Positions 1 to 12,773 of a stretch of DNA of 64,000 nt are shown here, piece by piece. The stretch spans positions 69,222,503 through 69,286,502 of the forward strand of contig CM043957.1 of assembly GCA_014529385.2 (NCBI GenBank). The letters run 5' to 3'. Every line of letters begins with the position of its first letter. The stretch's first letter is position 1. The translations under genes and the position numbers were made by a program. The DNA is from Adiantum capillus-veneris. Lineage: Eukaryota > Streptophyta > Polypodiopsida > Polypodiales > Pteridaceae. The notes under the pieces were generated by a model, which was not told the origin of the DNA, did no database searches, and saw only the letters and a program-made list of their open reading frames with translations.

Positions 1-185
1 CTTCTTGGCACTTGGCCTATGTATATCCACTGGGTTTGGCGTGTTGGTTGACTCTCCCACTGCAAATCGATTACCGTTACGCCTGGCACTCGAGCTTCGA
101 TGGAGATGCGGAGTTCGTCTAGTTGTGCTTGGAGCTCTTCTTCTTCTGTCGTCCAATTAGCAAATCCTGCTAGCCATTCATCCAT
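1..185 (-). CDS. Partial N-terminal gag-like ORF of an LTR retrotransposon (runs off window)
   Basis: An open frame starts with ATG at 185 and runs leftward without a stop to the window edge, about 61 codons. The start of the product reads MDEWLAGFANWTTEEEELQA and is rich in acidic residues and Trp. It lies about 60 bp downstream, in the minus direction, of a primer-binding-site-like tract and a presumed LTR end at 259. That is where gag of an LTR retrotransposon begins. I do not recognise the family from this short stretch, and the assignment to gag rests on position alone. It may continue intact beyond the window. Confidence 0.5.
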   Translation of the reverse strand, partial: MDEWLAGFANWTTEEEELQAQLDELRISIEARVPGVTVIDLQWESQPTRQTQWIYIGQVPR

Positions 186-244
186 TCACAATAGTTTAAG
201 GGTTTCAGTCTTGTAAACTGAAGGGTTTCATGAAAAGATCCTCC

Positions 245-257
245 GTGGGGGCACCAA
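245..257 (-). promoter_or_regulatory. Primer-binding-site-like tract of a minus-strand LTR element
   Basis: On the minus strand the sequence TGGTGCCCCCACGG follows two bases after a possible LTR terminus ending in TGTCA. A TGG start two bases inside the LTR is where the 3' CCA of a priming tRNA would pair. I cannot name the tRNA from sight. Confidence 0.4.
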
Positions 258-258
258 A

Positions 259-468
259 TGACAGGAGCAAAGCGAACCCCGAACCCTGACGGCCTCTAAA
301 ACACCGCGGACCGAATGGCGCGCCTCGAGCCTGTCATGGTAAAGCAAACAGGGGGCACCACCTAGCTTCAGCGGCTAGGACGCAAACAACACACCACCAT
401 AAAAAAGTTTTCATCCAAGAGAGATGGATGCTTGGGAGTAATGATGAAAAGGAAAGCAAATGAGATCA

Positions 469-505
<37 letters not shown>

Positions 506-1560
506 GGGAGGGGGTATAGCGGCTTAGTACTTAGGCATCACAAAAGGATGGCGAATCCGCACACCCTTCACAAATACACAAGCTCACCCCAAAACACAAG
601 ACTAGGTGGCGATTCCGCACACCTCACATGGGCAAAACATTGCAAGAAAACATACTCACAAAACCTTAAACTTTATTTAGAGAATTAGGCGATGAAATGG
701 GGAGCATAGGGTAGGGGAATGAGAAGGGAGAGAGTGGTAGAGCACATGGCGGATAGGTGGGAGTTGATGGCGAAGACTCGCATGAGGATTATGGCCATCA
801 TCCTTCATTTAGTTGCCCTTCATCTTCCATAGCCAAGGGTGTAGAGGTCATGCTCAAGACAAGCATGGTGATTGCGGTGATGGTGATGGTGATGGTGTGG
901 GTGTGTGTGTGTGCACTAGGCACACACAGTGCATAGTGTGTTCTTTGGTGATGTTGTGTGTGTGTTTAGTGTGATGGTGACCCATCTTTATATAGGGGAG
1001 GAGGGGGGAGAAATTATAGAATTTAGAAATGAAGAAATCATTATCTACATAGGCCATGTGACTGTGGGCCCCACTTGTCTGGCTGTGTGTATATGTGCCA
1101 GAACAGCAGTCTCATGAGAGAGAGACTAAGAGAGAGAGATGGGTTGATGAAAAAAAGTGAGAGGTGACATGGAGAATAAAGTAATTACAAGAGGGGAGTG
1201 TGTTCAGAGGTGAATCTGTGTGCAGATGTGTGTGAACACAAGAAAAATCAGGTAACCACCGGGTGGGGATGGGTATGTGGGCACCTTTTTCAGTGAAACT
1301 GAGTATGTGTGAGTGTGGGGGAGGTTATTTAGCTACAAGACAAGAGACATGGCGCCCTTTAGAGAGAGAGGGGGGGTATTTGGGTCATGGGATATGACAG
1401 GAGAGAGAAAGGGGGGGTGGGGTATACTATTTTGGAAGATAGAATAAGTTGCATGTGAGTTAGGGTGCATTATTGCTGAGTTAGAATGCATTATTGGTGA
1501 GAGGTGGGGTAGCTTGAGGGGAGAGAGAAAGGAGAAAGGACAAGGGGAAGAGAGAGGGGG
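259..1560 (-). mobile_element. Probable 5' LTR of a minus-strand retrotransposon
   Basis: The stretch begins (plus strand) with TGACAGG directly beside the PBS-like tract, contains no credible ORF, and is rich in AG, GT and G runs. Its far end was not found: no clean terminal TG/CA with a target duplication is visible, so 1,560 is an approximate limit. A phrase around 832-845 (ccatagccaagggtgt) resembles one inside both solo LTRs at 10.5-12.1 kb and 29.1-30.9 kb, which may mean a distant relationship. Confidence 0.35.
472..502. repeat. (AG)n microsatellite
   Basis: About 31 bp of AG dinucleotides, interrupted at the end, inside the presumed LTR. Confidence 0.95.
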
Positions 1561-3481
1561 TTGACCTTTTGAGTGGAGGAGAGGAAAAGGGACACACAGC
1601 GGGGCATCAATGAAGAAAAAGGAGGCAAGGTGGGGATGGGCTGCCCCGCCGGCATGAGGTGGTCTATTTTACCTTTCTCATATATTTACATAATCATACT
1701 TTATTTTTTTTCTTACTTTTCTAATGCCTTTTATCACTCCCTCCCTAAGAGGAGGTTTCCATGGGGTGGGGACGAGAGAAGAGGGGTATGGGAGCTTGGC
1801 TTGTGAAAAGCCCCCATCACTAGCACTTCTTTTTAGAACACAAACTTCAAACACAATTGAAAAATGTTTGAGTTCCACTTATTGGTTTCCTGGTAAGCAT
1901 GGCATCTTTAAATTTTTCTTGTTGAGAAGTTGGATATACTTCTTCTATCTTGAAATATCTAGAAGTGCATACTATGGCACTATATGGAAAACTATGTGCA
2001 TACTATGGCACTATATGGAAAACTATGTGATATATGCAGGCAACTGTAGAGTTACACACGAAGCAAGAGTATTTGAAGTGGAGGAGAAGGTTTGAAACAA
2101 GTGAAACTTGTTGATATTGAAAGGATGAACGTTGGTTAATGCAGCCAAAATTGATCCTTGTAATGTTCCTAGTTGTATTCCACCTTGTACCTACCAAATC
2201 ACTGTTTGGTCTAGATTATTTGAGCTAAATTAAACACACCTCAAAAGACCTCAACATCTAGCTCCTCCCCTAGTTGTTCAGTCTTCATAATCCCATTATA
2301 TTGGTGTGGTTGAATAGCCAAGTCAAAACAATTAAAAAACTCACAATCAACCTCGAAGTCAGCCAACCAAAAATGTGTTTCTCTTACAAAACACTAAAAT
2401 TCTTAAGGTTTTTTTATGCCTTGCTACCCGTCTCTAGTACCAAGAGCTTTATTCATGATGGTTATTGAGACTCTCTCGGAGCTCTATTCATGATGGTTAG
2501 TGGGACTCTCTCAAGTTTCCTATTTCATATAAAGCACAAAATTGGACTACCCATTCACCTCAAAATGTTGAACATCATCGAATTTTATCATTCAAAGGAT
2601 AGGTCATTGAGACATCTAAACTTGAGCTCTTTACTCTTCTCATGATATACGTCATTGATGTGCAAAGGCTTCCCAAGAATCTTCATCGCCCCAGAATCAA
2701 TTTTAAACCTTGTATGATGAACAAGGGATGGATTTTGGTAGCAAGGGCAAGGTGAGGTTGGTGATGGGGTCTTTAGGATACAGACTATCATTTGTCCATA
2801 ATTCAAGGTGCTTCTTTCCATTTGATCTCATTGCATGAATGGCAAAAGGAGGAGTTCTAGCAATCCTATTTATTATCTTCCAACTCACTATAAATATGAT
2901 AGATAACTCTCTTATGAGGATTCATAGCTGCAATAGCAAGGTTAAAGCTTGGATATGGAGAAGAAGATAATGAGATTGGATACGGTGACTAGGAACATGC
3001 TTGGCTAACAAGATTGATATGAGGCAAAGGAGGGGAAATTTGAGTCAAAAGGAAAAAACGGTAGAAAAGGTACCCATTCCAAAGAGATATTTGAAAGTGA
3101 CAAGACTTCACAGGGTCGCAAAAAGTGACATGTCATGAGCTCCTCGTGCAACTAGTAAAAAGGTGGAGTTTTGCTCAAAAATTTGGGGTTTGAATTCTTT
3201 TCTCTATAATTTTAAAATAAAAATGGTTTCTTTCTCTATCATTTCTTACAAGGCAAAACATGACCTCAAACGCCAAAAAATCAGTAATGACAAGACACTT
3301 ACTTGTCCATTAGAAATTGATGGGTACTTAGCTAGATAGAATTGTTCGATCTTGGAAGCAATCATCGATGGATTACTCTTAGCCATTCCAAAAAAGATGG
3401 CTCTTAGCCCTTCTTGTTACCATATCGACATAGAAAGATTTTAGTAAAAGCATGCGTAATTTAACCTTTCCTGCAGAGAAC

Positions 3482-3484
<3 letters not shown>
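1561..3484. other. Stretch without recognisable gene
   Basis: Only short open frames with no recognisable motif occur. A 31-bp unit (gcatactatggcactatatg and its continuation) is repeated back to back at about 1,968-2,029. A second short repeat (attcatgatggttaKtg plus ggactctctc) lies at 2,450-2,510. No promoter, RNA gene or element boundary could be supported. Confidence 0.6.

Positions 3485-3548
<64 letters not shown>
3485..3548. repeat. (GA)n microsatellite
   Basis: 64 bp of uninterrupted GA dinucleotides on the plus strand. Confidence 0.98.
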
Positions 3549-3551
<3 letters not shown>

Positions 3552-5285
3552 CAAGGCTGAGGAAAATCCCTTATTGTATTAGTGAATTCCCCTAACCAAA
3601 TGCTTTTGTGCAAACAATGTTTGGGTTGTAAGGCTTATCCTATAAGCATAGAACAGTGTGCTTGTACAACACTCTCATAGAGAGAGAGATAACATAAGTC
3701 ACATCTAGTTTCCCCTAGTTTGTATGCTAATAGCATATTCCAAACTTTGAAAATCATGATGCCAAATACCGAAAGGGAAGCCTTGCTTCACATAAGTACT
3801 CATGGAGTTCCGGTGCTTGTAGTAGCTAAAAGATACTCTAGCCAATTTACAATGTCATAGCAAAAGAAAGTCAACGTTGTCGAGCATTCATAGATAATCG
3901 AACATGTCGACTTGTACCACATGTTGAAAAGGAAAAAAATACTTGCAAGGTATGTAGTGTGTACCTGCTCAGCGTGATTATTGTTGTCCTTGACCGTATA
4001 GATTTGTATTGAACGACCGACGTTTGAAACTAGTTTTCCTAGGAGTCGTGTCCTTGCACATTTGCAAGTCTAGAACGTGACATAGAGAAACCCTTGTCGG
4101 TTTCTCAAGCTGTAACCAATGGTCAACCACCCCAAGCAGCTTGCACCCGTTATCAAGTCTAGCAATAGTCCGTGCCTATCGTTGTGAGGTTCTAAAACAT
4201 TGTCGTTAGGCCTTGCCTTTATAGAAAAATTCAACCTCTAATGAGGGTGTCCTGTCGAGGTACGTTGGAGAAGACCTGCTTTTGATCAAGCTTCGTACTC
4301 AATCCATGCTTGACTCTAGTCTTCAAATAATCATTGCTCTTTGCTAACAATGTGTTCAGCAAGGATTTGGTGCTAATGGTAAATGTCGCAAGCCGTGCTT
4401 GTGCTTTGAGTGTGTAAAGTGTACACATGTTTGTTGCATACCATATAAATAAAAAATATCAACTATGTACCTTATGACTTCCGCATGTTGATTTACTTTG
4501 GCGGCCGCATGGCCTATAGCCTAACTATGTAGCCCAACATTGGGTGCTACTGCCATGCTTGAACGACGCTTTGAACAAAATTGAAATCTATTGCTTACCT
4601 CATAGATGATCTCAAGGAACTTTCCTTGGCGACCACATGTCCAGAGTGCTTGACCTTGCCTTTGCTTGCCGTGCTTATATTGCAGAGAGATCTGTGAGAT
4701 TCAATGAAGTCATAGTTGAAAACGTTAAAGTCAACTTGCTTACCGACTCTTAAAAGCCCGCTCCGTGCAGCTTGGGTACTTGCGAGGCGATCGAGCTACG
4801 GCTCTTGGCAAAATTTCCTTGGCAAAATGGTATTTGATTCACCGTACTGCTAGGAAACCATGCTTGCCAATCATCTTTGAGGGCTTGACCTCACCTTGAT
4901 TCCGGCTACAGAATACTCCTTGCCCACAGAAACGGCCTCTTGTCTACCCCCAAGCCATGTGGCTGGTTGTGAATCCTAAGGTTGCAATGGCCATGGTGAG
5001 CAGCGCTGCGTAGGGGGAAAAAACATTCACAACGCCCTTCGAGGTTACTTTCTCTGCATGCTACAGAGTTGAAACATGCCCAGATCGCTAGGGCGCTCCT
5101 CTTTGGAGGCAATCTCGTTGCCATTTATGCAATTCAAAATGCATTTTTTTTTCTGCACAGGGGATTGCTCCCACGGTCATACCTCACCGACTCTACTTGG
5201 AGACCCTTGTGTAATCTAGGGGGCCATTCCCACGCCTGGATTGGGTCCATGCCTTGCAGCACCGCTTGTCCACGACCCAATGCTC

Positions 5286-5286
<1 letters not shown>
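3549..5286. other. Stretch without recognisable gene
   Basis: No coding region with a family motif is visible on either strand. Short frames at 4,231-4,428 and 4,906-5,124 (minus) show no domain. I see no element ends, RNA genes or clear repeats here beyond a few short AG runs. Confidence 0.6.

Positions 5287-5378
<92 letters not shown>
5287..5378. repeat. (GA)n microsatellite, 92 bp
   Basis: About 92 bp of GA dinucleotides. The sequence just downstream (5,399-5,439) matches the sequence downstream of the GA array at 41,389-41,456, so the array may be part of a dispersed repeat. The long R-E and S-L open frames across it are artefacts of the dinucleotide. Confidence 0.98.
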
Positions 5379-5381
<3 letters not shown>

Positions 5382-5639
5382 TTAGATTTTCATCCTCGGA
5401 GGTCAAATATGACCTATGGGACCAAAGTTACATGTGATGTAGTATGTGTATGGCTTATGAGTGACTCTCGATGCTCCAAAATTGTGGTGATGAGAGTTGC
5501 AATGGAGAGCCCACACTCTGGCTGGGAGAGGAAAGTGTGTAGGTCTAAGTTATGGATGAAAATGTGAGAGAAGCAAGTTCATATGTGACCAAAAGTTGAG
5601 CACTCTAGTAGTGTGTGGTACTTACACTCTCGAACTTGC

Positions 5640-6795
5640 AGTGAGCATAGTGTGCACAGTTGATTTGACTCTTCTCCATTGCCCCAACGCCATATCTCGC
5701 ATCAAAGGAAATGGGAGCTAAGCCGAATGGCTACGATAGTGCATATCGCCGACAAGGGGATAGGCTCAAGCATGTAAGTGTGAGTACGGTTTCCTCTTTC
5801 AGCGAAGAACATGGTTTTGTAGTTGGGGGCAATATGGGTGGCGTAATGTATGAAGCGTGACCCACCGGATTTCTCCCAAGCCGTAATACATTGGCGTTGT
5901 AGAAAAGCTTCATTCACTTGGGAGTCAAGTGAATCATCATGTAGCAAGTGTAATGCATCCCATCTCCCAAACCACTTCTTTATGTCTTGCATCCATCCCG
6001 TGCTCAAGATCTTGCTTTTATGCGTCTTTTGAACTTTTTTTCTTGCTTCCCATGCAATTGTAGGAAGTCGATGTGAGGGGTTTTGACGCATCTTTATCAT
6101 GTACTCCACAACCCTTTCCATGCCCATAACCTCAATTGGAAGAGATCCGACTCAAGAAGTAGGAGCATATATGGTGTTTGTGTCTTAACTTGGAGAAAGT
6201 TTGTAAGAAAACGCTTTTGGACATTCTCAAACTCTGTCCAAATAGACTTTGAGATGCTCCTGCCCCACACTTCAACTCCGTAAAGAAGAACCGGTGTCAC
6301 CAATGCATCAAAAAGATACTTCTTGAGAACCCAACACTTGATGTTTCCCGCATTACACATGTTCTCAAATGCATAATATGCTCTCTTTCCCGCTTCCAAA
6401 CGACGCATAGCACATTCATGCCACTTGTGATTGGACGGAACCTCAAGGCCAAGGTACTTAAAGCTCTCAACAACTTCAAGTGTCTCATTGTTGTATACAT
6501 GCATGGATTCTCCTTATGGTTGTTTTTCACGACAATAACCTTTGTTTTGGATTCATTCATAATCAGCCCACTATGCAAGCATAAGCTTTTGTGCATCTTC
6601 TAAAGTGTGTGCTAGAAGCACTACATCATCCTCATACAACAAAAGCATGATTACCGCATTGCAAATAGTGACCTCTTCAATGCCTTCTTCTTGCATAAAG
6701 TCAAGTACCATTTGCTCCAATTGATCGATGCATAGACCAAAGAGAGTTGGTGACAACGGGCATCCTTGTTCTTGAACTTGCCTTGGTTCACTATA
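5640..6795 (-). pseudogene. 5'-truncated LINE: reverse transcriptase C-terminus and downstream region
   Basis: Reading minus from about 6,795, the fragment has an RT motif like QGCPLSPTLFG and the catalytic box YEDDVVLL (about 6,640). A KTKV motif follows at about 6,545, then a thumb-like region ending in LLYGVEVWG (about 6,265). Past 6,127 it continues into the basic, Trp-rich C-terminal part (5,702-6,127). The pieces lie in at least three frames, so the coding sequence is broken by frameshifts. Endonuclease and the RT fingers are missing, as expected of a 5'-truncated LINE. It is related to, but distinct from, the copies at 37.1-39.7 and 42.0-43.3 kb. The exact 3' end and target duplication were not found. 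Confidence 0.8.
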
Positions 6796-6799
6796 TATG

Positions 6800-9480
6800 T
6801 GGCCTAGGGGGACTCTTTATCCTTTGTCTTGTATCATTCTTAGAGTTTTCCATATGGATTCATCAGGCTCGTTAGCCTTTGTCCATCTGGATCTCTTCTA
6901 TCTTATGCCATTGATTCTTTCTCTCCTTCCACTGCATACTTTGACACTTCACACCACTAGAGGGGGGGACCCCCTTTATGCGATGAACTACACTCTAGAT
7001 AAAAGTGTGCACCTTATAACAGCTTTAGTAGCAAGTTGATATGTACAACCTACGTGAGTTGATAGTAGAAACACAATTTCTAGATAAATTTTACTTGTTG
7101 CATTCTTCTTCATGGTAGGTATAGAGGCCGTGGCAATCTCCTTTTTGCAAAATCCAATGAATCAATGTCATAATCTTGTAAATAGTGGTGAAAACAACAA
7201 TTACAAAAAAAAGAGACCTTGGCAGCCATAGGCAAAATAAATTGAAAATGGCAAAGTGAGAGGAGTCAAATGGAACAAAAGTGTCAACATCTCTCAAGTC
7301 CACCCTAGCCATTGATAGTTGTGTGCGGCTTGTAATGCTCCATCTTACCAAAATCTCTCTTGTCCACCCTAGCACCAAGCATATCCTTCTTTCTAATGAG
7401 ATGGTTCCGCACATACTTTCAGTTTGAAGATCAAGTTGAGCTTTTGAAAGTCTCAAACTCGTAAATGCTTGTATCTACCAAGGTATATAGATAAAGCAAG
7501 CAATTCAGATAGAACGTTGTTCATAAAAAAACCCAAGATTATGGATTTTTGGGTCTAGAAAAGATCCATTTGTGAATATAATTCAAACTTGAGTGGATCT
7601 CCTATTTTATCTATAGCACTGAGAGTGTCTACATGAGTACAATTTTGGGGTAAGACCCAGATTGTGATTACTAAATCACTTGTTAAGTGTTGATTGTCAA
7701 TTTTTGGAACCTTCACAGTTGCACTTTCAAGGAAAATTCCACAAGCTTCCAAAGGGTAGTGGACAATTTCAACTTTCAAAGTTGACTTCAATTACTATTG
7801 GTTGCTTGTTGAGTTGTTTCCCTACAAAGTCTAACCAAGGGGTTTAACGATATAGATATTAACCAAGGGGTTTGCATTGCAAAGGAAACACCTAGGGTTA
7901 CATGTGCAATACTACTTGAATTTCACATATTTTTTATTAGTACTAGTTCCTAGGCTTTTGAAATAGGAAAATTTGGGCAGGTGCCTTTGACTATAGGTAA
8001 GTGAACACTATGTTCAACCTCCAGGTATGCATCTGATTTGGTTTTGTTTCTTCTTTGAATATGATTTTGTTTACTTTTTCAAGTAGGATGTATAAACTTC
8101 TATATTTTCATTCATTTTACTCTTTAAGAGACATGACAAGGTCATGTAAGAGCAACATATTTTGGACCGTAGTGTCCAACATACATTCTTGCATTATGCA
8201 GTTATGGAGTCATATGTAGGGTTTTTCTTTGGCACATGTTGTCACATGGGACACAACATGGTCTAGGAACTCGAGGAATTCGGTTCAACCAATGTGGAGC
8301 AAGGTTAATGAGGGTCTCTCTCACACACGTCACAACGTGTTTGCAGTTACCTCTACACACAAGTACATCTCGTACTTGAAGGATGTTCTTTTTTTAACAT
8401 CCTTAGTTGAGCCATATTTCGCATGTGGAGAATATGATCTCTGGGACTGACATTGGCGCCCGCTATTTCAATTATGTGTCGCGACAATGTCCCTAGGTGC
8501 TGGTTAAATCCATTTTATAGACTACTTTCAACACATAGTATCAAGAAAAGTTTCAGTGTCCAAGAATTTTCAGGTACTTAGAGCAACTTGTTAAGGTTAC
8601 AAGTTCTGCTAAACAACATTAACGGATGGTTGTTTATGCATATAGTAAGGCTATGTACTATGAATGAAAACATTTCATTGTTTGTACCTAGAAAATGCCT
8701 TATGTTTCATTTCTTCTTATGGTTCAAATGTTTTAGCAGCCATGCCTAGGGTAAGACCGAGAGGCAGGGCCAGGGTCCAGGATGGTCATGCAATAGTTCA
8801 GAGTCATCCTTTTATAGATGTTACAATCAGTGGTGGTCTTGACTTGGTGATAACACCGTTCAAAATAGAAAAATTGATTTAGAATGGAAAAGCCCATCTA
8901 GCGCGCCCATCGTCGCTAGCACCTGCCTCTATTAGCTACTCGCCATTATTGACCAAATGTTGACGCTCTCTCTCATGAGTATTGCAGTTGCCCCTATGTA
9001 CTCCATAGCCAAATCGACTACATGCCTTTATCCCCATAGATTGCTTGTAAATCTCGAATCACATCCTCTGTGAGGTAGCACACAAAAGATGTGATTATGT
9101 CAGGGACATAATCGCAATTTTTTACGATGCTCTTGTGTACAAGTTGCCTATGGAGAAGCTACTAGTGTACAAGCCCCCTATGTACAAGATACACACCTAC
9201 AGACAAGCTGGGTTGCATTAATACGACCGTATAATGAAAATTATACGTATTATTTGGATTATACAATGTTTTGTTTAATAAGACCATATAAGATGTAAAA
9301 TCGGAGCATTTCTTCGATCAAAGACTGTATAATATATATTTGCATCTTTGATTGAAAGACTCATAGTGCTTTTGAGGTGGAAAGCAACCAGAGACAGGAG
9401 AGCAAGTAAAATTTATTTTGAAATATACTTTTTTAAACTTTTTTTTTGCTAATTCTTGTCGTGCTAAAAGTTTCCCTCAC
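6800..9480. other. Stretch without recognisable gene
   Basis: Only short frames occur (for example 7,091-7,456 minus and 8,229-8,450 plus), with no motif I can identify. AT-rich sequence around 9,200-9,460 contains repeated gaccRtata-type words. No RNA gene or intact element can be supported. Confidence 0.55.
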
Positions 9481-10233
9481 ACACAAAATTAGTTTGCAGG
9501 CATGTAGGACTATTTTAAGGTTGTGTAGACTTACAAGTCACACTCTTGGAATAGATAAACACTAGCCTTTGTCTTGTGGTTGTGTAGACCTAGCGATCAC
9601 ACTCCAGAGAGACTCATAGGGAGTGTAGAATCCTACTTGTGATGTGTAGAGGTTACCTCCTCGCACTTCAGAGATGTGGTAGGATTTTGTCACTTCGTGT
9701 TGTGTATGAGAGTTTTCTCACACTTCAGAAGTTGACAGAAAATATGGATATATCTAGAATATCGCTACCAAGTTTTGTTTGCTTTACACATTAGAGACAA
9801 AGCTAAACTATAGTATAAATAAAGTATACACATCGTCACATTTAAAGAGTGAAGAACACACAAAATTAGTTTGCAGGCATGTAGGAGTATTTTAAGGTTG
9901 TGTAGACTTACAGGTCACACTCCTGGAATAGATAGACACTAGCACTTTGTCTTGTGGTTGTGTAGACCTATCGATCACACTCCAGAGAGACTCATAGGGA
10001 GTGTAGAATCCTACTTGTGATGTGTAGAGGTTACCTCCTCGCACTTCAGAGATGTGGTAGGATTTTGTCACTTCGTGTTGTGTATGAGAGTCTTCTCACA
10101 CTTCAGAAGTTGACAAAAAATATGGATATATCTAGAATATTGTTATCAAGTTTCATTTGCTTTACACATTAGAGACAAAGCTAAACTATAGTATAAATAA
10201 AGTATACACATCGCCACATTTAAAGAGTGAAGA
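9481..10233 (+). repeat. Tandem duplication, two units of about 377 bp
   Basis: Unit 1 spans 9,481-9,857 and unit 2 spans 9,858-10,233. Both begin acacaaaattagtttgcagg and end near tttaaagagtgaaga, and they differ at only about a dozen positions. Each unit itself contains repeated words such as ttgtgtaga and cacacttcaga. There is no coding content. The high identity points to a recent duplication. Confidence 0.95.
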
Positions 10234-11492
10234 GTTAAGTTTAACTTTCTCTTCATCTGCAAATGTATCAATGTCTATATTTTATTTATACTATATGGTT
10301 TATGCTTTTGTTTTGCATATCCAACTCACCTAAACAGTAATAATAGATAGTGAGTGCTAAGTTGAAGCTTCGCTTCTCTTTTCATCATTGTTTGCTACTC
10401 ACAATAGATGAGCAAAGATATACACTATGCATGGTACTTTCTACTATGACAAATAGCTTTTTCTAGATGCGTTGTAACGAAACTGGACTAATAACTTTGA
10501 AAGTAGCGGAATTAAGATGAGTATAGTGAGCATTTCTTTACGAGAAATCTTCATGAGCGTAAGAAGAGTACTTGATTGGAGATAGCATAACACCATATTA
10601 CCTGGTTAGCTTGGCATGAACAATACTTGTAAAAGAGAGAGAGAATTGGAGAAATTGACAACTGTTGAGGACCTGATTTACTTGGAGCCAGATCCCCCTT
10701 TAAAAGGATTTTGTATTATAGATTCTCCCATGAAGAGAGAGACTTGGTACAAAATTTGTGTTCCTTGAGACCTTGTTGGTGCAATGAAGATGGTAAGCTT
10801 CATGCACCAAGATTAAGCCCTTAGATAACTTACAAAATCATTAACTTGTCCCCAGACTCAATCCCAAGACCTCAAACACCTTCGAAGGTAGAGAGAGCTA
10901 GCAGGGAGTGAGGGTAGGGAAGAGGAAGAAGAAGTAGCATACGAGAAAGAAGTACTTTCCTCACTATAGATTACTCTTGGAGCTTAGCTTAGCATAGTAA
11001 TATAGATGGTAAAGAAGATGAGCATGCCATTGAAGCTTGGCTTTTGGTTGGATTTGCATTCCATAGCCGAGGGTTGTTGGTGTAGGCTCTCAACTTCTCA
11101 AGCTTGGAGAAGGAGATGAAGCTCTTGCTCAACACAATGAGAATGAATGTGTGTGTGTGAGAGAGAGAGAGAGAAAGTATACCCACAAGCACACCCCCTT
11201 ATTGCTTTGGTCGACCCCCTCTTCTAGATCAAGCTTGAATTTGATTGGACCTCACCAAGCTTAGCCAATCACATGCTTTAGTCATATCAAGAAACAAGGT
11301 TAGCATTTGGACAAGTGTCCTCCTTTCCCCTTTGAGAGAGAGGACTTGAATAATGCTTGGATAAATATTTAAATAAACTAAATTCTCATTGGACCCATTT
11401 AGAGGCCATCCAATAGGCTTTAGGCACATCATGAGGGAAGCATGGGTAGATTCTTGACATGTGTCCTTATTGCCTCTAGGGTCTTGGGCTTG

Positions 11493-11494
<2 letters not shown>

Positions 11495-11569
<75 letters not shown>
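11495..11569. repeat. (GT)n microsatellite within solo LTR copy 1
   Basis: About 75 bp of GT dinucleotides, absent from the second copy of this LTR, so it expanded after the copies separated. Confidence 0.97.
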
Positions 11570-11631
11570 CTCTCTTATCCCCTACTCTTAGGACTCACCC
11601 CCTCCTATGTAGGAGTCAAGTTTGACTTTGG

Positions 11632-11745
11632 AACACCTCAAGCACCTTAGTCATAAAGCATGACAAGCACCTCAAGCACCTTAGTCATCAAGAAGGACAA
11701 GAACCTCAAGCACCTTAGTCATCAAGTACGACAAGCACCTCAAGG
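11632..11745. repeat. Short tandem repeats in solo LTR copy 1
   Basis: A unit of about 34 bp (cctcaagcaccttagtcatc followed by aagNNNgacaag) is repeated about three to four times. Related words occur in solo LTR copy 2 near 30,300-30,350. Confidence 0.8.
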
Positions 11746-12084
11746 ACAGGCCTAACTTGTCTAAGGTCTAAAGTACCCTAAGGTCCTAGGTCTAAGGACT
11801 TTTAACACTCACCTTTGGAGGTCTTTAATGAAGCTAACCCTAAGGTCTTTTAAGCTCCATTACCTGCTCATTGCTCTTGGTAGACCATCTCCCTTTTGGA
11901 CCCTTAATGAAAAGTAGCCTTCTCCCTTTTGATCCTGTGCTGAAATAGATCTAAAAGCACATAACTATATTCAAACTCTTGTTCCCTTTCCTTTTCCCAC
12001 ATTAAATGCTCAGTTTAATATGAGAAAATCATTTGGGGTAGTTAGATATTAGATTTTATGACATGTGTTGATTAATGGGTTGAC

Positions 12085-12419
12085 TGTTGGGTTGTGTTAG
12101 AGACTTTGTTCTCACACTTCAACAAGGAACAGGTTGATTGTTCAATCTTTTAATCATTTAAATAGTAGTATTTGCTCTTGTGTTAGATCTATTAGCTCAT
12201 AGGATGAAGCTACTTTTACATAACGTAGCACACTAGGACCGCTGGGGCATATTTTTCCTCTTTAGGAGGTTTTCCCCCCCGTGATTTGTATGTATGCCAA
12301 TCACTTTAGGGCTATCTATATTTCCATTGCACACTAGATAACACACTCTCTGATGTGTGCTTGAGCTTCCTTCGTCTTCTCCAAGCTACGTGTGTTTCCC
12401 TGCAACCCTAATTCCAACA
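12085..12419 (+). mobile_element. 5' LTR of the Ty1/copia element (335 bp)
   Basis: The LTR opens with TGTTGG (12,085) and closes with its inverted repeat CCAACA (12,414-12,419), which is typical of copia LTRs. It is followed after two bases by a tRNA-iMet primer-binding site. The GC-poor U3 gives way to a pyrimidine-rich stretch (12,280s) and a U5-like segment. No matching 3' LTR was found beyond 31,365, although a 9-bp word tgttgggtt stands at 31,353. Confidence 0.9.
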
Positions 12420-12421
12420 AT

Positions 12422-12433
12422 TGGTATCAGAAC
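12422..12433 (+). promoter_or_regulatory. Primer-binding site, initiator Met tRNA type
   Basis: TGGTATCAGAAC differs at one base from TGGTATCAGAGC, the usual plant copia PBS complementary to the 3' end of initiator methionine tRNA. It sits two bases after the LTR end. Confidence 0.93.
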
Positions 12434-12773
12434 AGGTCACGTCCTTTCGGGCAACGTCGCCAGAACACCCCTACTTGTTCTCTCAAATTTCAACGAGCTT
12501 TTGTGAGCGTCAGTAGGTCGACAAAAAAATTGGGTGATCTCGTAGAGCTTAGTCTGCTCAGAATTTCCTTTCAGGCTCATTTCAACCTCCGTTTCCACTA
12601 CGGCCAGGTCTGCACAAGCAATTTCGTCATTTTGTGCAAAATTTCTATCAATGCCAATTACTGCATAACAAGTCCCATACAATCTATTGCGGCTTGTGCT
12701 ATATAGCACGTGCTGGTCTCACTCATTTTCTCCTCATTTCGGACAGTTTTCACATCAAGTGCAGGCATTTTCC

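Larger units (their letters stand above)
10473..12063. mobile_element. Solo LTR, copy 1 (1,591 bp)
   Basis: The element starts TGTAACGAAACTGG and ends TTTTATGACA, giving the TG...CA ends of an LTR. It is flanked by tgcgt (10,468-10,472) and tgtgt (12,064-12,068), a 5-bp target duplication with one C/T difference at a CpG. It is homologous over its length to the element at 29,091-30,870: both carry the words gtagcggaatta, ttgaggacc and ccatagcc near the same places and share the 3' end. No internal region is attached, so it is best read as a solo LTR left by recombination. The strand cannot be decided from the ends. Confidence 0.85.

Noticed and set aside
5134-5406. Long Ser-Leu and Arg-Glu open frames over GA arrays (also near 32,600-32,950, 34,600-34,780 and 41,200-41,500)
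   Set aside because: A (GA)n repeat has no stop codon in any frame, so such frames arise automatically and show no protein-like sequence outside the array.
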